Source: Alphaproteobacteria bacterium
Lineage (GTDB): Bacteria; Pseudomonadota; Alphaproteobacteria; Caulobacterales; Maricaulaceae
Direction: 5' to 3'
Length of the DNA: 64,000 bases
Assembly (NCBI GenBank): GCA_016124675.1
Contig: WGNG01000007.1
Coordinates: 1-64,000 of the forward strand
Part shown: one piece after another, positions 25,522-36,500 of the stretch
Layout: every line of letters begins with the position of its first letter
Position numbering within the stretch: the first letter of the stretch is position 1
Notes under the pieces: model-generated
The model's database searches: none
What the model was told of the DNA's origin: nothing
The model's input: the letters and a program-made list of their open reading frames with translations, nothing else
Made by a program: the position numbers and the translations under genes

Positions 25522-26196
25522 CTAAAGCGCCGGCTTGAACACGCCTACCGCACCGATGACGATCAGGAGGGCGTAAAGCCCCAGCACCCACAGGCGCGTG
25601 CGGTTCATGGCGCGCAGGAGCGGGATTTCGGTCTCGTCGCTGGAGCCTTGCGAGATCAGGCGCTTGAGGAGCGGGCCGACCGGCGTGTAGCTCACATCGA
25701 TCATGATCGCGACTGCGAAGATCGCTGTGAACAGGCCCGCTTTCAAGGCCAGCCAGGCGGGCAGATCGAGCCAGCCGGCGGGACCGGCTGCGGTGAGTGC
25801 GGCGAAAGCCAGCGTCAGGGCGAGCTTCAGCCAGAACTCGATTGTTCTGAGCTGCGCCGCCAGCGGCGTCTCGGCGTTGAGATAAGCGCCCCAGACCAGC
25901 GCCAGCCAGCTCAGCCCCACACCCCAGCTCAGCGCCACGAGCCAGGCGGGCAGCGGCGCCCAGCTTACCGCGATCATCGATACCGATACCGGGACCATCA
26001 GCGCCCAGGCCGTGCGCGGCCCCATGTCATTGAGGACCAGCAGGCGCAGAAAGTGCAGGCGCGTCTCCAGCGGATAGTGACGCTTGCGAAAATGCTGGCC
26101 GAGGATGAAGACGCCGATATCGCCGCCCAGCCAGACGGCGAACAGCACGATATGGCTGAACACCAGCGCGTTATAGAGCCCGTCCGCGCCCATCAT
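25522..26196 (-). CDS. Integral membrane protein of unknown function
   Basis: The 224-residue protein has about six hydrophobic helices. Three consecutive ATG codons occur at 26199, 26196 and 26193; the middle one is best spaced from GGGGGA upstream. Histidines at the ends of the first helices (FSHIVLF, GQHFRKRHY) recall small membrane proteins of the CopD/DUF2214 type, but I cannot assign a family. It is convergent with the PiT-like gene (7-base gap). Confidence 0.65.
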   Translation of the reverse strand: MMGADGLYNALVFSHIVLFAVWLGGDIGVFILGQHFRKRHYPLETRLHFLRLLVLNDMGPRTAWALMVPVSVSMIAVSWAPLPAWLVALSWGVGLSWLALVWGAYLNAETPLAAQLRTIEFWLKLALTLAFAALTAAGPAGWLDLPAWLALKAGLFTAIFAVAIMIDVSYTPVGPLLKRLISQGSSDETEIPLLRAMNRTRLWVLGLYALLIVIGAVGVFKPAL

Positions 26197-26298
26197 CATG
26201 CGTCCCCCGTCGCGTCTGCAGCCATGCCTCGTGGCGCGCACCAAAGCGGTCCGCGCGCACGGCGTCAACTTTGTTCGGACAAATTCAGGCGGTGAGGC

Positions 26299-29200
26299 TC
26301 AGTCGTATTCGGTGCGCCAGCTCACCGCCACCGAGGCGTCGCCATCGCCGCGCAGGCGCGACAGAAGCGAGATCGATTGGGTCAGCGCCCACTCGATCCT
26401 TGTTGTGGGACCGCCGTCCGAGCCCGCGCTTTCGAGCTCCAAATAGACAGTATCGGTGATGTAGCGCCCGCCCGACACCACCGTCTGGCCGCCGGAATCG
26501 GTGCGCACCCCGAACGTGTCGAGCCCGGCGATGGAGCGCAGCGAGCCCAGCGGGTCAAAGGCCGAGCCGCCTGACAGGGCGGCGAGCGAGGCGCCGAGCT
26601 GGGCGTATTCCAGTGCGCTGAGATTGGCTGCGCCCGAGCCGAACACCAGCCGCGCGGCGATCTCGTCCTCGGGCAGGGCCGGTGTCGAGGCCAGCGACAC
26701 GCGCGGATCGCCGACCGTGCCTTGCACGCGCACGCGCGCCGTGATCTCGCGCGCTTCCCGCGCCACCGAGATGTCGAGGTTCGCCTCGCGCGGGTCGCCG
26801 TTCAGGGTGACGCTTCCGCGCTCCAGCTGGAAGACGCGGCCGAGCATGTCGGCGCGTCCGCGCGCGGCGGTGATCGCGCCGCTGATATAGGGCGAGTCCA
26901 GCGTGCCGGTGATGTCGAGATCCATCGACCACTCGGTGTCGAAATTCGGTCCGCGCACGAAGATGCGCGCCGGGGCGCTGACGCCGTATGCCAGGCGGAT
27001 GGGCGCCGCGCCGCGCGCGGCCTCCTGGTTTCCGCCCGGGGCGTTGATCTGGGTCACTGCGATGGAGGGAATGGAGTCGCGCGACGCCTCGGGCGGGCGG
27101 ATCTCCGCGCGGTCGATAACAGCGGCGCCGGTGATCAGGCCCTCCTCGTCGGCAAACTCAAAGCGCGCATCGCCCGTGGCGATGATGTCGAGGTCCGGCC
27201 TGCCCGCCACGCGGAAGCGTCTGAAATCAATATTGAGGTCCGCTTCCAGCGATCCCAGGCCGGCCTCGCCGACGCGCACCTCGCCCGCGCCTTCCAGCGC
27301 GCCGGAACCGCCGTCGGTGGCGGTCAGGCGCTCCACGATCAGGCTGGACTGGCTGAACCGGGCGAGCAGGGAGATGGCCGCCACTTCAAGCCCGGCGCGC
27401 TCATCGCTGAAGGCGCCCTGCTCGAGGCCCAGCGACCCTTCAAAGCGCGGCGCGCCCACCGTGCCCGACAGGCGCGCCGACAGGTCGGCCTCGCCGCCCA
27501 GCGACTGCGCGGCCGCCAGATGAAACGCCGCGAGGGCGGTGATCTCGCCCTGAACCGAGGCTTCGCCGGACAGCGGCGCATCCGCGCGCATCAAATCAGC
27601 GGGGCCGCCCACCGGGCCGCTGTCTATCCGTCCGCCGGCGCGGGCGGTCAGGCCGGATCCCTGCGCCGTGGCGACCAGGCTGAGGCCGGTCTGGTCAAGG
27701 ATCAGGCGGACCTCCCCGTCGAGCGCCTCGGCGGTCGCCGCCTCGATGGGGCGCAGGCCCGAGCCTGCCACAATCACGCTGGCGCCCCAGACGCCGCCCG
27801 TGCGCTGCGCCGTCAGATCGCCGCTCAGCTGGCCGATGACGGGGCTGCGCGCCCGGCGCAGCGACAATACGCCCGCAGGGACCGACTCAAGGCGGGCCGT
27901 GACCGACGGGGTTTCGCCGCCGGCGCCGCTGAGGCGAAGCTCGCCATCGCCGATGCGCAGGGCGAGCTCAACGGAGGGGTCAGGCGCGGTGCTCACCTCG
28001 ATCGGCCCTATGGTCTCGATGGCGAACGGGCCGTATTCTCCCGCCAGCGTCACCGCCCCGCCCGGGGCGTCAGCCAGGCTCAGGACGCCGTCCGCCTGCG
28101 CGCTGAACGCCGCGCCATAGCCGCCCTCGGCCTCGAGGCGCATCACGGCGGCCTCCAGCGGTCCGTTCAGGGTCAGAAGGAATCGGTCGAGATAGGCGAG
28201 GTCCTCGCCCACAATGTCCTCGGCTTCGGCGCGCAGGGCGATCTCGCCGCCGCCGATCTCGGCCTGCACGCTCATCTCGCCGATGCCGTTGACGGCGCTG
28301 ACGATCAGATCGGCGCCCATCCGCTCCCGGCCGGCAAAGGCCGCGCCAGCAATGCGCACCGCCGCGAGCTGGCCGGAGAGGCGGTTGAGGACGAGCGTTT
28401 CACCCTCGCTTGCAAAGCCGGCGCTGACATCGACGGGGCCGCGCTCGCTCTCGCCGGTCAGGCGGGCGGCGCCGGCGAGCGCGTCGAGCGGTCCTGCCGC
28501 CTCCACACGCAATCTCGCTCCGGTGACGCCCAGCGGGCCGGCGCTGAGCGCGCCTGCCGTGGCGTCGAGGCGCACATCCAGTCCGGCCGGCCCGAGTTGC
28601 GCGTCGAACGCCGCCTCGAGCGAGCCTTCCAGCGTCAGCGCCGCCACGGGTGACGACCCCGACCAGGCAAGATCGCCATCGAAGCGCCAGTCCTCGCCGG
28701 CCTGCTCGCCGCTTGCCTGCACGATGAATTGCGGCCCTTGCGCCGTGACCGTGTCAATAAACAGCCCGCCTTCGGCGTCGCGTCGTCCCGATGCGGCGCC
28801 CGATACCGGCCCCTGCAGGCGCTCGGCGAGATCGCCCGCCGGCGTGAATCCCTCAAGCCGGGCGTCGAATGTCACCGAGCCGTCAAAATCGCCCGCCGCT
28901 TCAACGTCCAGCGCGCCCTCGCCCTCAAGCGGCCCGGCGATGCGGCCAAGGCGCGCGCGGGGGGACTGCGCCTCCACGCGCCAGCGGCGTTCCGCGACTG
29001 ACACGCCGCCTGTCCCGGTGAAGGCGCCCGCCGCCAGGCGCGCGGCATAGCTGTGAAACTCGATGCCAGTGTTGTCGCGCGTGAAGGTGAAATCGGCCGT
29101 CAGCTGCGGGCTTGCGCCGATCAGCCGGTTGAGGGCGGCGCTATCAAACGATGCGCCCGTCGCGGCGAGCCGGGTATTGATGCGCGGCGTTTCCAACCCG

Positions 29201-30453
29201 CCCAGGGCGGAAATGGGCCCGCTCACGGCGCCCAGCCTGATCCCGCCGGGCAGCACGACCTCGCGTCCGGCAATGTCGCCGGTGAAGGCCGGCTCGTCAC
29301 CGGAGAGATCTGCAAGGCCGATGAGCGATACGGAGCCTGCCTGCACCGTGTCCCGGGTCGCCAGCGCCACAAGGGCCTGGCGTGTTTCGAGATTAATCTG
29401 CGCGGTCCGCCCGCCGGTCATCGCCAGGTCAAGGCGGGCGTTGGGCGAATCGGCGAGGGCGGTGAGGGCGGCGAGGTCCGGCGCGCTGACGCCATCCTCG
29501 CCCAGGGGAATGCGGGCGTCCACGCTCAGCGGGCCGCCCAGAAGCTCCGACAGGCGTTCCAGCCTGGACCAGACCTCAGGGCGGACCTCGCCGGCCGCGC
29601 GCGCTTCACGGTCCGCCCAGGTGAGGCGCGCTGTCACGGCAAGCTCGCCGCCGATGAAGATTTCCGCCGCGCCCACGCCGTCGTCCAGCGTGCCCGAGGC
29701 GGTGACGACGCCTGTCGCGCCACGCTGGGGCGCGTCGAGCAGGCGTGACAGAAGGCCTCCCGGCGGCGCGTCGAACCGGGCGTCGACGTTAATCGTCTCG
29801 GCGACATCAATGTCCGCCAGCAAGCGGTCGCCGACGGCGTCGGTGCGCTGGGCGTCCAGCGCGCCGCGCCAGCGCCCGTTATCCTGGCGCAGCTCGCCCG
29901 ACACCGAGTAGACCGCCGCCGGTCCGGCGACGCCCTCGGCGATGGCGATGGCGTCCATGCGCGCCAGCGCGACGCGGATGCCGGGCAGGCCGGACAGATC
30001 CGGCGGCCCGTCCGAGGGCGGGCGCCCGGCGCGCACCGGGCGGCGCGACATCGCCACCTCGTCCACGGTGAAGGCGTCGATGCGCAGCACCCAGCGGCGC
30101 AGGGCCCAGGGCGACCAGTTGATGGTGATGCCGCGCGCCTCCAGCCAGACGCCTTGCGTGTCGCGCACCCGCAGGCGGTCGATCTCGAACCGGCCGAGCA
30201 CATTGCCGCTGACCGCGCCGATCTCCACCTCGCCATAGCCCGCCAGTTCGCGCCCGTTGACGGTTTCGCGCACCAGCTCGCGCCCGAACGGACCGCTCAT
30301 GAGAAGCACCGCAGACACGGCGGCGATCGCCAGCACGAGCAAGAGCGTCACCAGGGCGGCGCTGACGCCGATGATCCAGCCGCGCCGGCGCCGGCGCCGC
30401 TGCGGGGCGGGCGCGCTGGGGGATTCAGACGGGGAGGGTGTCTTGTCGGCCAT
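26299..30453 (-). CDS. tamB: TamB-like translocation and assembly module protein
   Basis: The 1,384-residue protein has a basic N-terminus (RRRRRRGW) and one membrane helix (about 25-52), then a very long beta-strand-rich periplasmic region and the conserved DUF490/TamB C-terminal domain (about 1,030-1,384, with DISGTLDSPYISGAI-like and ARLVFGSGAANLSALEYAQ segments). TamB spans the periplasm between inner membrane and the TamA barrel and is implicated in autotransporter assembly and phospholipid transport. Its ATG overlaps the tamA stop (TGATG), so translation is coupled. Confidence 0.92.
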   Translation of the reverse strand: MADKTPSPSESPSAPAPQRRRRRRGWIIGVSAALVTLLLVLAIAAVSAVLLMSGPFGRELVRETVNGRELAGYGEVEIGAVSGNVLGRFEIDRLRVRDTQGVWLEARGITINWSPWALRRWVLRIDAFTVDEVAMSRRPVRAGRPPSDGPPDLSGLPGIRVALARMDAIAIAEGVAGPAAVYSVSGELRQDNGRWRGALDAQRTDAVGDRLLADIDVAETINVDARFDAPPGGLLSRLLDAPQRGATGVVTASGTLDDGVGAAEIFIGGELAVTARLTWADREARAAGEVRPEVWSRLERLSELLGGPLSVDARIPLGEDGVSAPDLAALTALADSPNARLDLAMTGGRTAQINLETRQALVALATRDTVQAGSVSLIGLADLSGDEPAFTGDIAGREVVLPGGIRLGAVSGPISALGGLETPRINTRLAATGASFDSAALNRLIGASPQLTADFTFTRDNTGIEFHSYAARLAAGAFTGTGGVSVAERRWRVEAQSPRARLGRIAGPLEGEGALDVEAAGDFDGSVTFDARLEGFTPAGDLAERLQGPVSGAASGRRDAEGGLFIDTVTAQGPQFIVQASGEQAGEDWRFDGDLAWSGSSPVAALTLEGSLEAAFDAQLGPAGLDVRLDATAGALSAGPLGVTGARLRVEAAGPLDALAGAARLTGESERGPVDVSAGFASEGETLVLNRLSGQLAAVRIAGAAFAGRERMGADLIVSAVNGIGEMSVQAEIGGGEIALRAEAEDIVGEDLAYLDRFLLTLNGPLEAAVMRLEAEGGYGAAFSAQADGVLSLADAPGGAVTLAGEYGPFAIETIGPIEVSTAPDPSVELALRIGDGELRLSGAGGETPSVTARLESVPAGVLSLRRARSPVIGQLSGDLTAQRTGGVWGASVIVAGSGLRPIEAATAEALDGEVRLILDQTGLSLVATAQGSGLTARAGGRIDSGPVGGPADLMRADAPLSGEASVQGEITALAAFHLAAAQSLGGEADLSARLSGTVGAPRFEGSLGLEQGAFSDERAGLEVAAISLLARFSQSSLIVERLTATDGGSGALEGAGEVRVGEAGLGSLEADLNIDFRRFRVAGRPDLDIIATGDARFEFADEEGLITGAAVIDRAEIRPPEASRDSIPSIAVTQINAPGGNQEAARGAAPIRLAYGVSAPARIFVRGPNFDTEWSMDLDITGTLDSPYISGAITAARGRADMLGRVFQLERGSVTLNGDPREANLDISVAREAREITARVRVQGTVGDPRVSLASTPALPEDEIAARLVFGSGAANLSALEYAQLGASLAALSGGSAFDPLGSLRSIAGLDTFGVRTDSGGQTVVSGGRYITDTVYLELESAGSDGGPTTRIEWALTQSISLLSRLRGDGDASVAVSWRTEYD

Positions 30454-32228
30454 CAGAACGCCTGCCCGATGGAGATATAAACCTGGAACGCCGCATCGCC
30501 GGAGCGGCGGTCGAGAGGCGTGGCGACGTCGAAGCGCAAAGGTCCGAAGCCGGGGTAGTAGCGCACCCCGAGCCCGGCGGCGTACCGGATCTCGTCAATC
30601 TCCGGGGTCAGGCCGGCGGCGGCGCCGCCGCCATCGACAAAGGCGACGAAGCCGAGCCGTTCGGACCGGCGCCAGCGCGCCTCGGTGCTGAACTCCACCA
30701 GCGAGCGTCCGCCGAAAATCTCCGGCTCGCCGGTATCGGGATCGATACGCTGCGGCGACAGCGACTGGAATTCGTAGCCGCGCACCGATCCGCCGCCGCC
30801 GGCGTAGAAGCGCTCATCGGCAGGCAGGGCGTCCGGTGATGTGCCCAGGATCGCGCCCGCGCGCAGGCGCGCAGCCAGAATCAGCCGGTCGCTGAGCGGG
30901 AAATAGGCCCGCATGCCGCTTTCCACACGCACATAGCGCGATTCCTCGCTGCCCATGGACCAGCCTGGCGCGGCGGTGGCGTCGAGATACAGGCCCCGGC
31001 CCGGATCGAGAATGTTGTCGCGCCCGTCCCAGATGACGCTGGCGGGAACCAGGAACGTGGTCGCCGAGCGTGATCCGGACACGTCGGTCACCCGCGCCGT
31101 CTGCGCGCGCACGCCCAGGGTGGCGCTCAGCCGCGGCGTGATCTGGCGCGCCAGGACAGCCGACACGCGAAGCACATTCTGGTCGAAGGCGTCCGTGCGC
31201 TCGGCCAGCAGCTCAGCGCCCACGGTCAGATCCTCGCCATAGCGGCGCCAGTGCGGCACGGTGAGCTCGGTGGTGAAGCCCTGCACCAGCTGGGCGGCCT
31301 GGCCGGTGATGCGCAGGGTCTCGTCGCCGCCGAACATGTTGCGCCGGGTCCACGCCGCCTCGGCGCCCGCGCCCTCTGAGGTGGACCAGCGCACGGCGCC
31401 CTCGATGCGATGGCGCGGAGCCGGGTCGGCGCGCACGTCCACCGGGCGCAGATCGCCCTCGTCTTCGGGCGCCAGGCGCACATCGGCTACCGAGACCGAT
31501 TGCAGGACCTGAAGGCGGCGGCTGTACTCATTGAGCGCGGTGCGGCTGGCCGGATCGCCGATGTCGTACGGGGCGAGGCGTTCGATGAAGTCCGGGCGCA
31601 GGTCCGCCAGGCCGCCGGCGAATTGCGGCGCGCCCAGCCGGATGAAGGGCCCCGGATGGAAGCGGAAGGCGGCGTGCGCACTCTGGGCAGCGTGATCGAC
31701 GATGATGTCGTGCTCGCCCTCGCGCGCTTCAAGATAGCCGTTCTCGTGCAGGAGCGTCACCACCCGCGCGCGCGCCTCGATCACGCCGCGGGCGACGACC
31801 GGATCGCCGATGGAGATGCCCAGCGCCTCCCCGGCCTGCTCGCCCGGAGCGCCCGGCGCGTCGGCGCCGATCCAGTCGATGGCGAGCGCGTCGAAGACGA
31901 AACGCTGGCCCGGGCGCACCCGCACCACCGCCTCGCCGTTTTCGTCGATGCGCGGATCAATGACCGCGCCATAATAGCCTTGCGAATCAAGATAGCGGCG
32001 CAGAATGCCGGCAGCCTCGCGCGCCTGGGCCCGGACGCGCCAGGGCGCCTCATCGGCGTTGGCCGAAGACGCGCCGGCCTCGCCCACAATGTTGGTCAGC
32101 GCACGCGCGAGAGCGGGATCCTCGACCCCTTCAATGCGCGCCAAGGGCTGCGCCGCCGCCGCCGCTGGAAGCCCGATTGCGAGGGCGGTCAGCGCCGCGA
32201 TGACATATCCTGTAGGGCGAAAATTCAC
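30453..32228 (-). CDS. tamA: TamA-like outer-membrane assembly protein (Omp85 family)
   Basis: The 591-residue protein has a signal peptide (MNFRPTGYVIAALTALAIGL, cleavage near AAAAQP), POTRA domains (about 30-260, for example DSQGYYGAVIDPRID) and a C-terminal 16-strand Omp85 barrel. Barrel marks include GGGGSVRGYEFQSLSP and the C-terminal strand ending FQVYISIGQAF, with a terminal aromatic. It works with TamB, encoded directly downstream with a one-base overlap. Confidence 0.92.
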   Translation of the reverse strand: MNFRPTGYVIAALTALAIGLPAAAAAQPLARIEGVEDPALARALTNIVGEAGASSANADEAPWRVRAQAREAAGILRRYLDSQGYYGAVIDPRIDENGEAVVRVRPGQRFVFDALAIDWIGADAPGAPGEQAGEALGISIGDPVVARGVIEARARVVTLLHENGYLEAREGEHDIIVDHAAQSAHAAFRFHPGPFIRLGAPQFAGGLADLRPDFIERLAPYDIGDPASRTALNEYSRRLQVLQSVSVADVRLAPEDEGDLRPVDVRADPAPRHRIEGAVRWSTSEGAGAEAAWTRRNMFGGDETLRITGQAAQLVQGFTTELTVPHWRRYGEDLTVGAELLAERTDAFDQNVLRVSAVLARQITPRLSATLGVRAQTARVTDVSGSRSATTFLVPASVIWDGRDNILDPGRGLYLDATAAPGWSMGSEESRYVRVESGMRAYFPLSDRLILAARLRAGAILGTSPDALPADERFYAGGGGSVRGYEFQSLSPQRIDPDTGEPEIFGGRSLVEFSTEARWRRSERLGFVAFVDGGGAAAGLTPEIDEIRYAAGLGVRYYPGFGPLRFDVATPLDRRSGDAAFQVYISIGQAF

Positions 32229-32405
32229 GTCGTCAGCACCCGGCGCGTTTCTTCCCCCGCACCCTACATTAGACTTTTGACCGTGCGCGCGCGAGGCGCG
32301 AGCCGCGTCTGGTGTGCAAAAACCTCTTCAGGCGGCTTGAAAGCGCTGGTCTGGCGCAACGCAGGCATTAGGTTAGGCGTCGGCTGAACGCGCCGGGGCG
32401 CGCGG

Positions 32406-33584
32406 ATGAAAAGGCGCGAGGGCATGTCCGCAAACGAGGCTTCGCAGGGCGGCAAGGGCCGCGAACTGGCGGGATGGCTGCAGATTGCAGGCGTCGCGGT
32501 GGTGGTGGCCGCTGCGATCATTGCAACTTTGATGCTCATGACCAGCGGGGAGACAGGCGGCGCTCCGGCCGAGGCGCGCGCCGCAGCGCCGGTGCGCGTC
32601 ATCCAGCCCGAAACCATGCGCCACAGGGTGCGGGTGGAGCTGACGGGAACCGTCACCGCCAGCGCCTTCATCGATATCGCCCCGCAAGTGGGCGGCCGCA
32701 TCATCGCGGTCTCGCCCGCCGTGCGCGCCGGCGGCGCCTTCGAGGCGGGTGAGGTTCTGTTCGAAATCGACCGGCGCGATTATGAGATCGCCGAAACCCG
32801 GGCGCGTGCGGGCATCGCCGAGGCGAGCAGTGCGCTGAACCAGCTCGACGCAGAAGCCGCCATCGCCCGGCGCGAATGGGAGCAGACCTTCCCCGGCCGC
32901 GACATCACCCCGCTGGCCGCGCGCGCACCCCAGCTTGAAGCGGCGCGCGCCCGCCTGCTGGCGGCGCAGGCCGAGCTGGCGCAGGCGCGGCTCAATCTCG
33001 AGCGCACGCGCGTGAGCTTCCCCTTCGCCGGCGCGGTGACTGACAGCCGGATCGAGCCGGGCATGCTCGTGACGCCGGGCCAGCCTTATGGCCAGGTCTA
33101 TGCGGCCGATCAGATCGAGATCGCCGCGCCGGCATCGCCGTCCGACCTCGCCCGGCTGCAGGACGCTGTGGGGCGCACGGCGCAGATCCGCATCGAGGGC
33201 CGGGACGCCATGCTCGAAGGCCGCGTGGTGCGCGTAGGCGCCCGCCTGGATGCGCGCACGCGCCTTGTGGACGTGTTCATCGCGCCCGAGGCGGACGAAC
33301 CGGTCAGCCTCAGGCCTGGCCTGTTTGCATCGATCACGCTGGATGGGCCCGAGCTTGACGCGGTCATGCGCCTGCCGGTGTCGGCGATATCGGGGCTGGA
33401 CACGATCCACCGCGTCGCAGACGGGCGCATCGAGCGCGCCAGCATCGAGGTGCGCGCCCGCACCGCCGACGCGGTGTACGCCGCGCCGTTTGATCCGGGT
33501 GACGGCGTGATCGTCTCGCCCGTCCCTGACATTCTCCTGGGCCGGCGCGCCGAGATCGTCGCCGAACCGGCGGAGCGGTCATGA
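32406..33584 (+). CDS. RND efflux adaptor (membrane fusion protein)
   Basis: The 392-residue protein has an N-terminal membrane anchor (about 26-45: AGVAVVVAAAIIATLMLM) and no lipobox, unlike the adaptor at 22392. It shows the two biotinyl-like half-motifs (APQVGGRIIAVSPAV and RVSFPFAGAVTDSRIEPG), an intervening alpha-helical hairpin rich in Ala/Glu, and the beta-barrel domain. ATG 32424 (MSANEAS) is an alternative start. Its stop overlaps the RND gene start (ATGA). The promoter must lie in the 177-base gap shared with divergent tamA. Confidence 0.9.
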   Translation: MKRREGMSANEASQGGKGRELAGWLQIAGVAVVVAAAIIATLMLMTSGETGGAPAEARAAAPVRVIQPETMRHRVRVELTGTVTASAFIDIAPQVGGRIIAVSPAVRAGGAFEAGEVLFEIDRRDYEIAETRARAGIAEASSALNQLDAEAAIARREWEQTFPGRDITPLAARAPQLEAARARLLAAQAELAQARLNLERTRVSFPFAGAVTDSRIEPGMLVTPGQPYGQVYAADQIEIAAPASPSDLARLQDAVGRTAQIRIEGRDAMLEGRVVRVGARLDARTRLVDVFIAPEADEPVSLRPGLFASITLDGPELDAVMRLPVSAISGLDTIHRVADGRIERASIEVRARTADAVYAAPFDPGDGVIVSPVPDILLGRRAEIVAEPAERS

Positions 33585-36500
33585 GTGATCGTGACGATAT
33601 CCCGCCCTCGCTTATCTCAAGCTGGCCGGGCAAGGGGCTGACCAGCTGGTTCGTGCGCAATCCCGTGGCGGCGAACCTGCTGATGGTGCTGTTCCTCATC
33701 GGCGGCGCGCTGTCGGCGGCGACCCTGCCCACGGAAGTCTTTCCCAGCCTGTCGCCGCGCACGGTGCAGATCGCTGTCATCTATCCCGGCGCCACGCCCG
33801 GCGAGGTGGAGGAAAGCGTGACCCGGCGGGTCGAGGAGGCGGTGCGCGGCCTTGACGGGGTGGAGCGTGTGCGGTCGGTCGCCGCGGAAGGGCGCGGGAC
33901 CGTCACGGCGATCCTGCGCGATTTCGCCGACGCCCAGATCGTCAAGACCGATATCGAGACGGCGGTGAACGGCATCGCGAACTTCCCGCCGCAGAACGCT
34001 GAACAGCCCCAGATCCGGGTCCCGGTCCCCACTACCACGGTGCTGACCCTGGCGATCACCGGCCCGTTGGACGAAGCGGCGCTGCGCCGGGCCGGCGAGC
34101 AGGCGGAGAACGAGCTTCTGTCGCGTGACGGCATTTCGACGGCGCTGCTGCGCGGCGTGCGTGAATACGAGATCGCCATCGCCGTCAGCGAGGACGCGCT
34201 GCGCCGGTTCAATATCAGCTTCTCCGAAGTCGCCGACGCGGTGCGCGCCGGGTCGGTGGATTTGTCGGGCGGCGAGATCCGCACCGCCGGCGGGGACATT
34301 CTCCTGCGCACCGATGCGCGGCGGGTCACCGGCGAAGCGTTTCAATCGATCATCGTGCGCTCGGATGCGTCAGGGGCGCGGGTGCGGCTGAGCGATGTCG
34401 CCACAGTGACGGACGGGTTTCGCGAAGACCCGCTGATCTCGCTCTATCAGGGCCGTCCGGCCGTCTTCCTCGACGTGCTCAACCGGCCGGGCGAGGACCT
34501 GCTCACCGTGCGCCGCGAGGTGCAGGCATGGCTGGCGGAGACGGTCTTGCCGCCCGGCGTGGACGCAGCGGTCGTCGTGGACCAGAGCGTGATCTTCGCC
34601 GACCGGATCGCGCTGATCACCCGCAACGCCATTCTGGGCTTCACGCTCGTCTTCGTGTTCCTGGTGCTGATGCTCGATCTGCGCCTGGCCTTCTGGGTGT
34701 CGATGAGCGTGCCCATTGCGTTTCTGGGCGGGTTTGCGGTGTTCGGCGCGGCGGGCGTGACGATGAATTTCATCACCACGTTCGGGCTGATCATCGTTCT
34801 GGGGATCGTGGTGGATGCGGCCATCGTGGTGGGCGAGAATACCGACCGGGAACGTTCCAAGGGCCGCAGGGGACAGGACGCGGCCATTGCGGGCGTGACG
34901 GGCGTGGCGGCGCCGGTGCTGGTGGGCGTGCTGACGACCATCGCCGCCTTCGGGCCGCTGATCTTCACCGGCGGCACGTTTGGCGAGATCACAAGGCCGA
35001 TCCCCATCGTGGTGGTGGCGATCCTGGCGGTATCGCTGGTGGCGGCCTTCCTGGTGCTGCCCGCGCAGCTCTCGTCAGGCTCGGACTGGTCGCGTGGTCC
35101 GCTGGCGCGGCTGCAAGGCGCGGTGCAGCGCCACATGCAGAACTTCGCTGACGGGCCGGTGGCCGGCTGGGCGCTGTTCGCGGCGCGGCGGCGCTGGCTG
35201 ACCAGCGCGGCGGGGATTGCGGTTCTGATCGCGATCATGGCGATACCGGCCTCGGGCCTGGTGCGGTTTGTCTTCTTCCCGGCCATCGAATCGGAACTGA
35301 TCAGCGCTGACCTGCGCCTGCCCGAAGGCGCGCCGTTTGATGAAACGCGCCGGGCGGCCGAAGCCATGATCGCGGCCGCCGAAGCGATCCAGAGCGAGTA
35401 TGAAGCACGCGGCGAGCCGGTGATCCGCGCCATCACCGCCACGATTGGCGGACGCACCAGCCAGTTCGGCGGGCCGGGCTCGACGGTGAGCACGACCGTG
35501 GCGGGCAATCTGGCGCAGATCGAGCTGGTGCTGGAGCCGGCCGGCAGCCGCTCCGTCGGGTCGGGCGAGATTGAAGCGATGTGGCGCGAGCGCTTCGAGC
35601 CGCTGGCGGGCGTCGAACGCCTGACCGTCATCTCCACCGCCGGTCCGCAGGACCCGGACATCGCCTACGAGATGACCCATCCCGATGATGAGGTGCTGGA
35701 GCGCGCCGTGCTGGAGCTGGCTGACTTCATCGGCGAGATCGAAGGTGCGCGCGACATCAATAACGGCTTTGATCTGGGCAAGCGCCAGCTGAACTTCACG
35801 CTGACGCCTTCGGGTGAAGCGGCGGGCCTGACGCCGGGCGACATCGCCCGTCAGGTGCGCCAGGCCTTCTTCGGCGAGGAAGTGCAACGCATCCAGCGCG
35901 GCCGCGACGAGGTGCGCGTGTTTGTGCGCTACCCGCTGTCGGACCGGCGCGATCTCTCCAGCCTGCCGGACCTGCGCGTGCGCACGCGCGACGGCAGCGC
36001 CCTGCCGCTCAGCGCGGCTGCCGAAATCACCGAGACGCGCAGCTATACCCGCATCGAGCGCATAGACGGGCGCCGGATCATCGAGGTGACGGCCAATGTG
36101 GACACCTCGATCATCACGCCGGGCGCGGCGCGCGAACAGGTCGAGGCCTTCCTGCCCGGGCTGGTGGAGCGCTATCCCGGCCTCACCTTCGCGCTGGCCG
36201 GCGCCGGGCGCGAACAGGCGGAGGATTTCAGCAGCCTCCTGATCGGCCTGCTGTTCGCGGTGATCATCATGTACGCGCTTCTGGCCACCCAGCTGCGCAG
36301 CTATGTCCAGCCGCTGATCATCCTGATCGCGATTCCCTACGGGGTCGCGGGCGCGATCCTCGGCCATCTCCTGCTCGGGTTTGATCTGTCCTTCCCGTCC
36401 ATCTTCGGGATGGTGGCGCTTTCGGGCGTGGTGGTGAACGCGTCGATCGTGCTCATCGACCGCTATAACCATACAGTGGCCAATGGCGGTGATCCGCGCG

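Noticed and set aside
26722-28653. A 643-codon plus-strand open frame opposite tamB
   Set aside because: It is antisense to tamB; the His/Arg/Gln/Gly-rich translation is typical of shadow frames.
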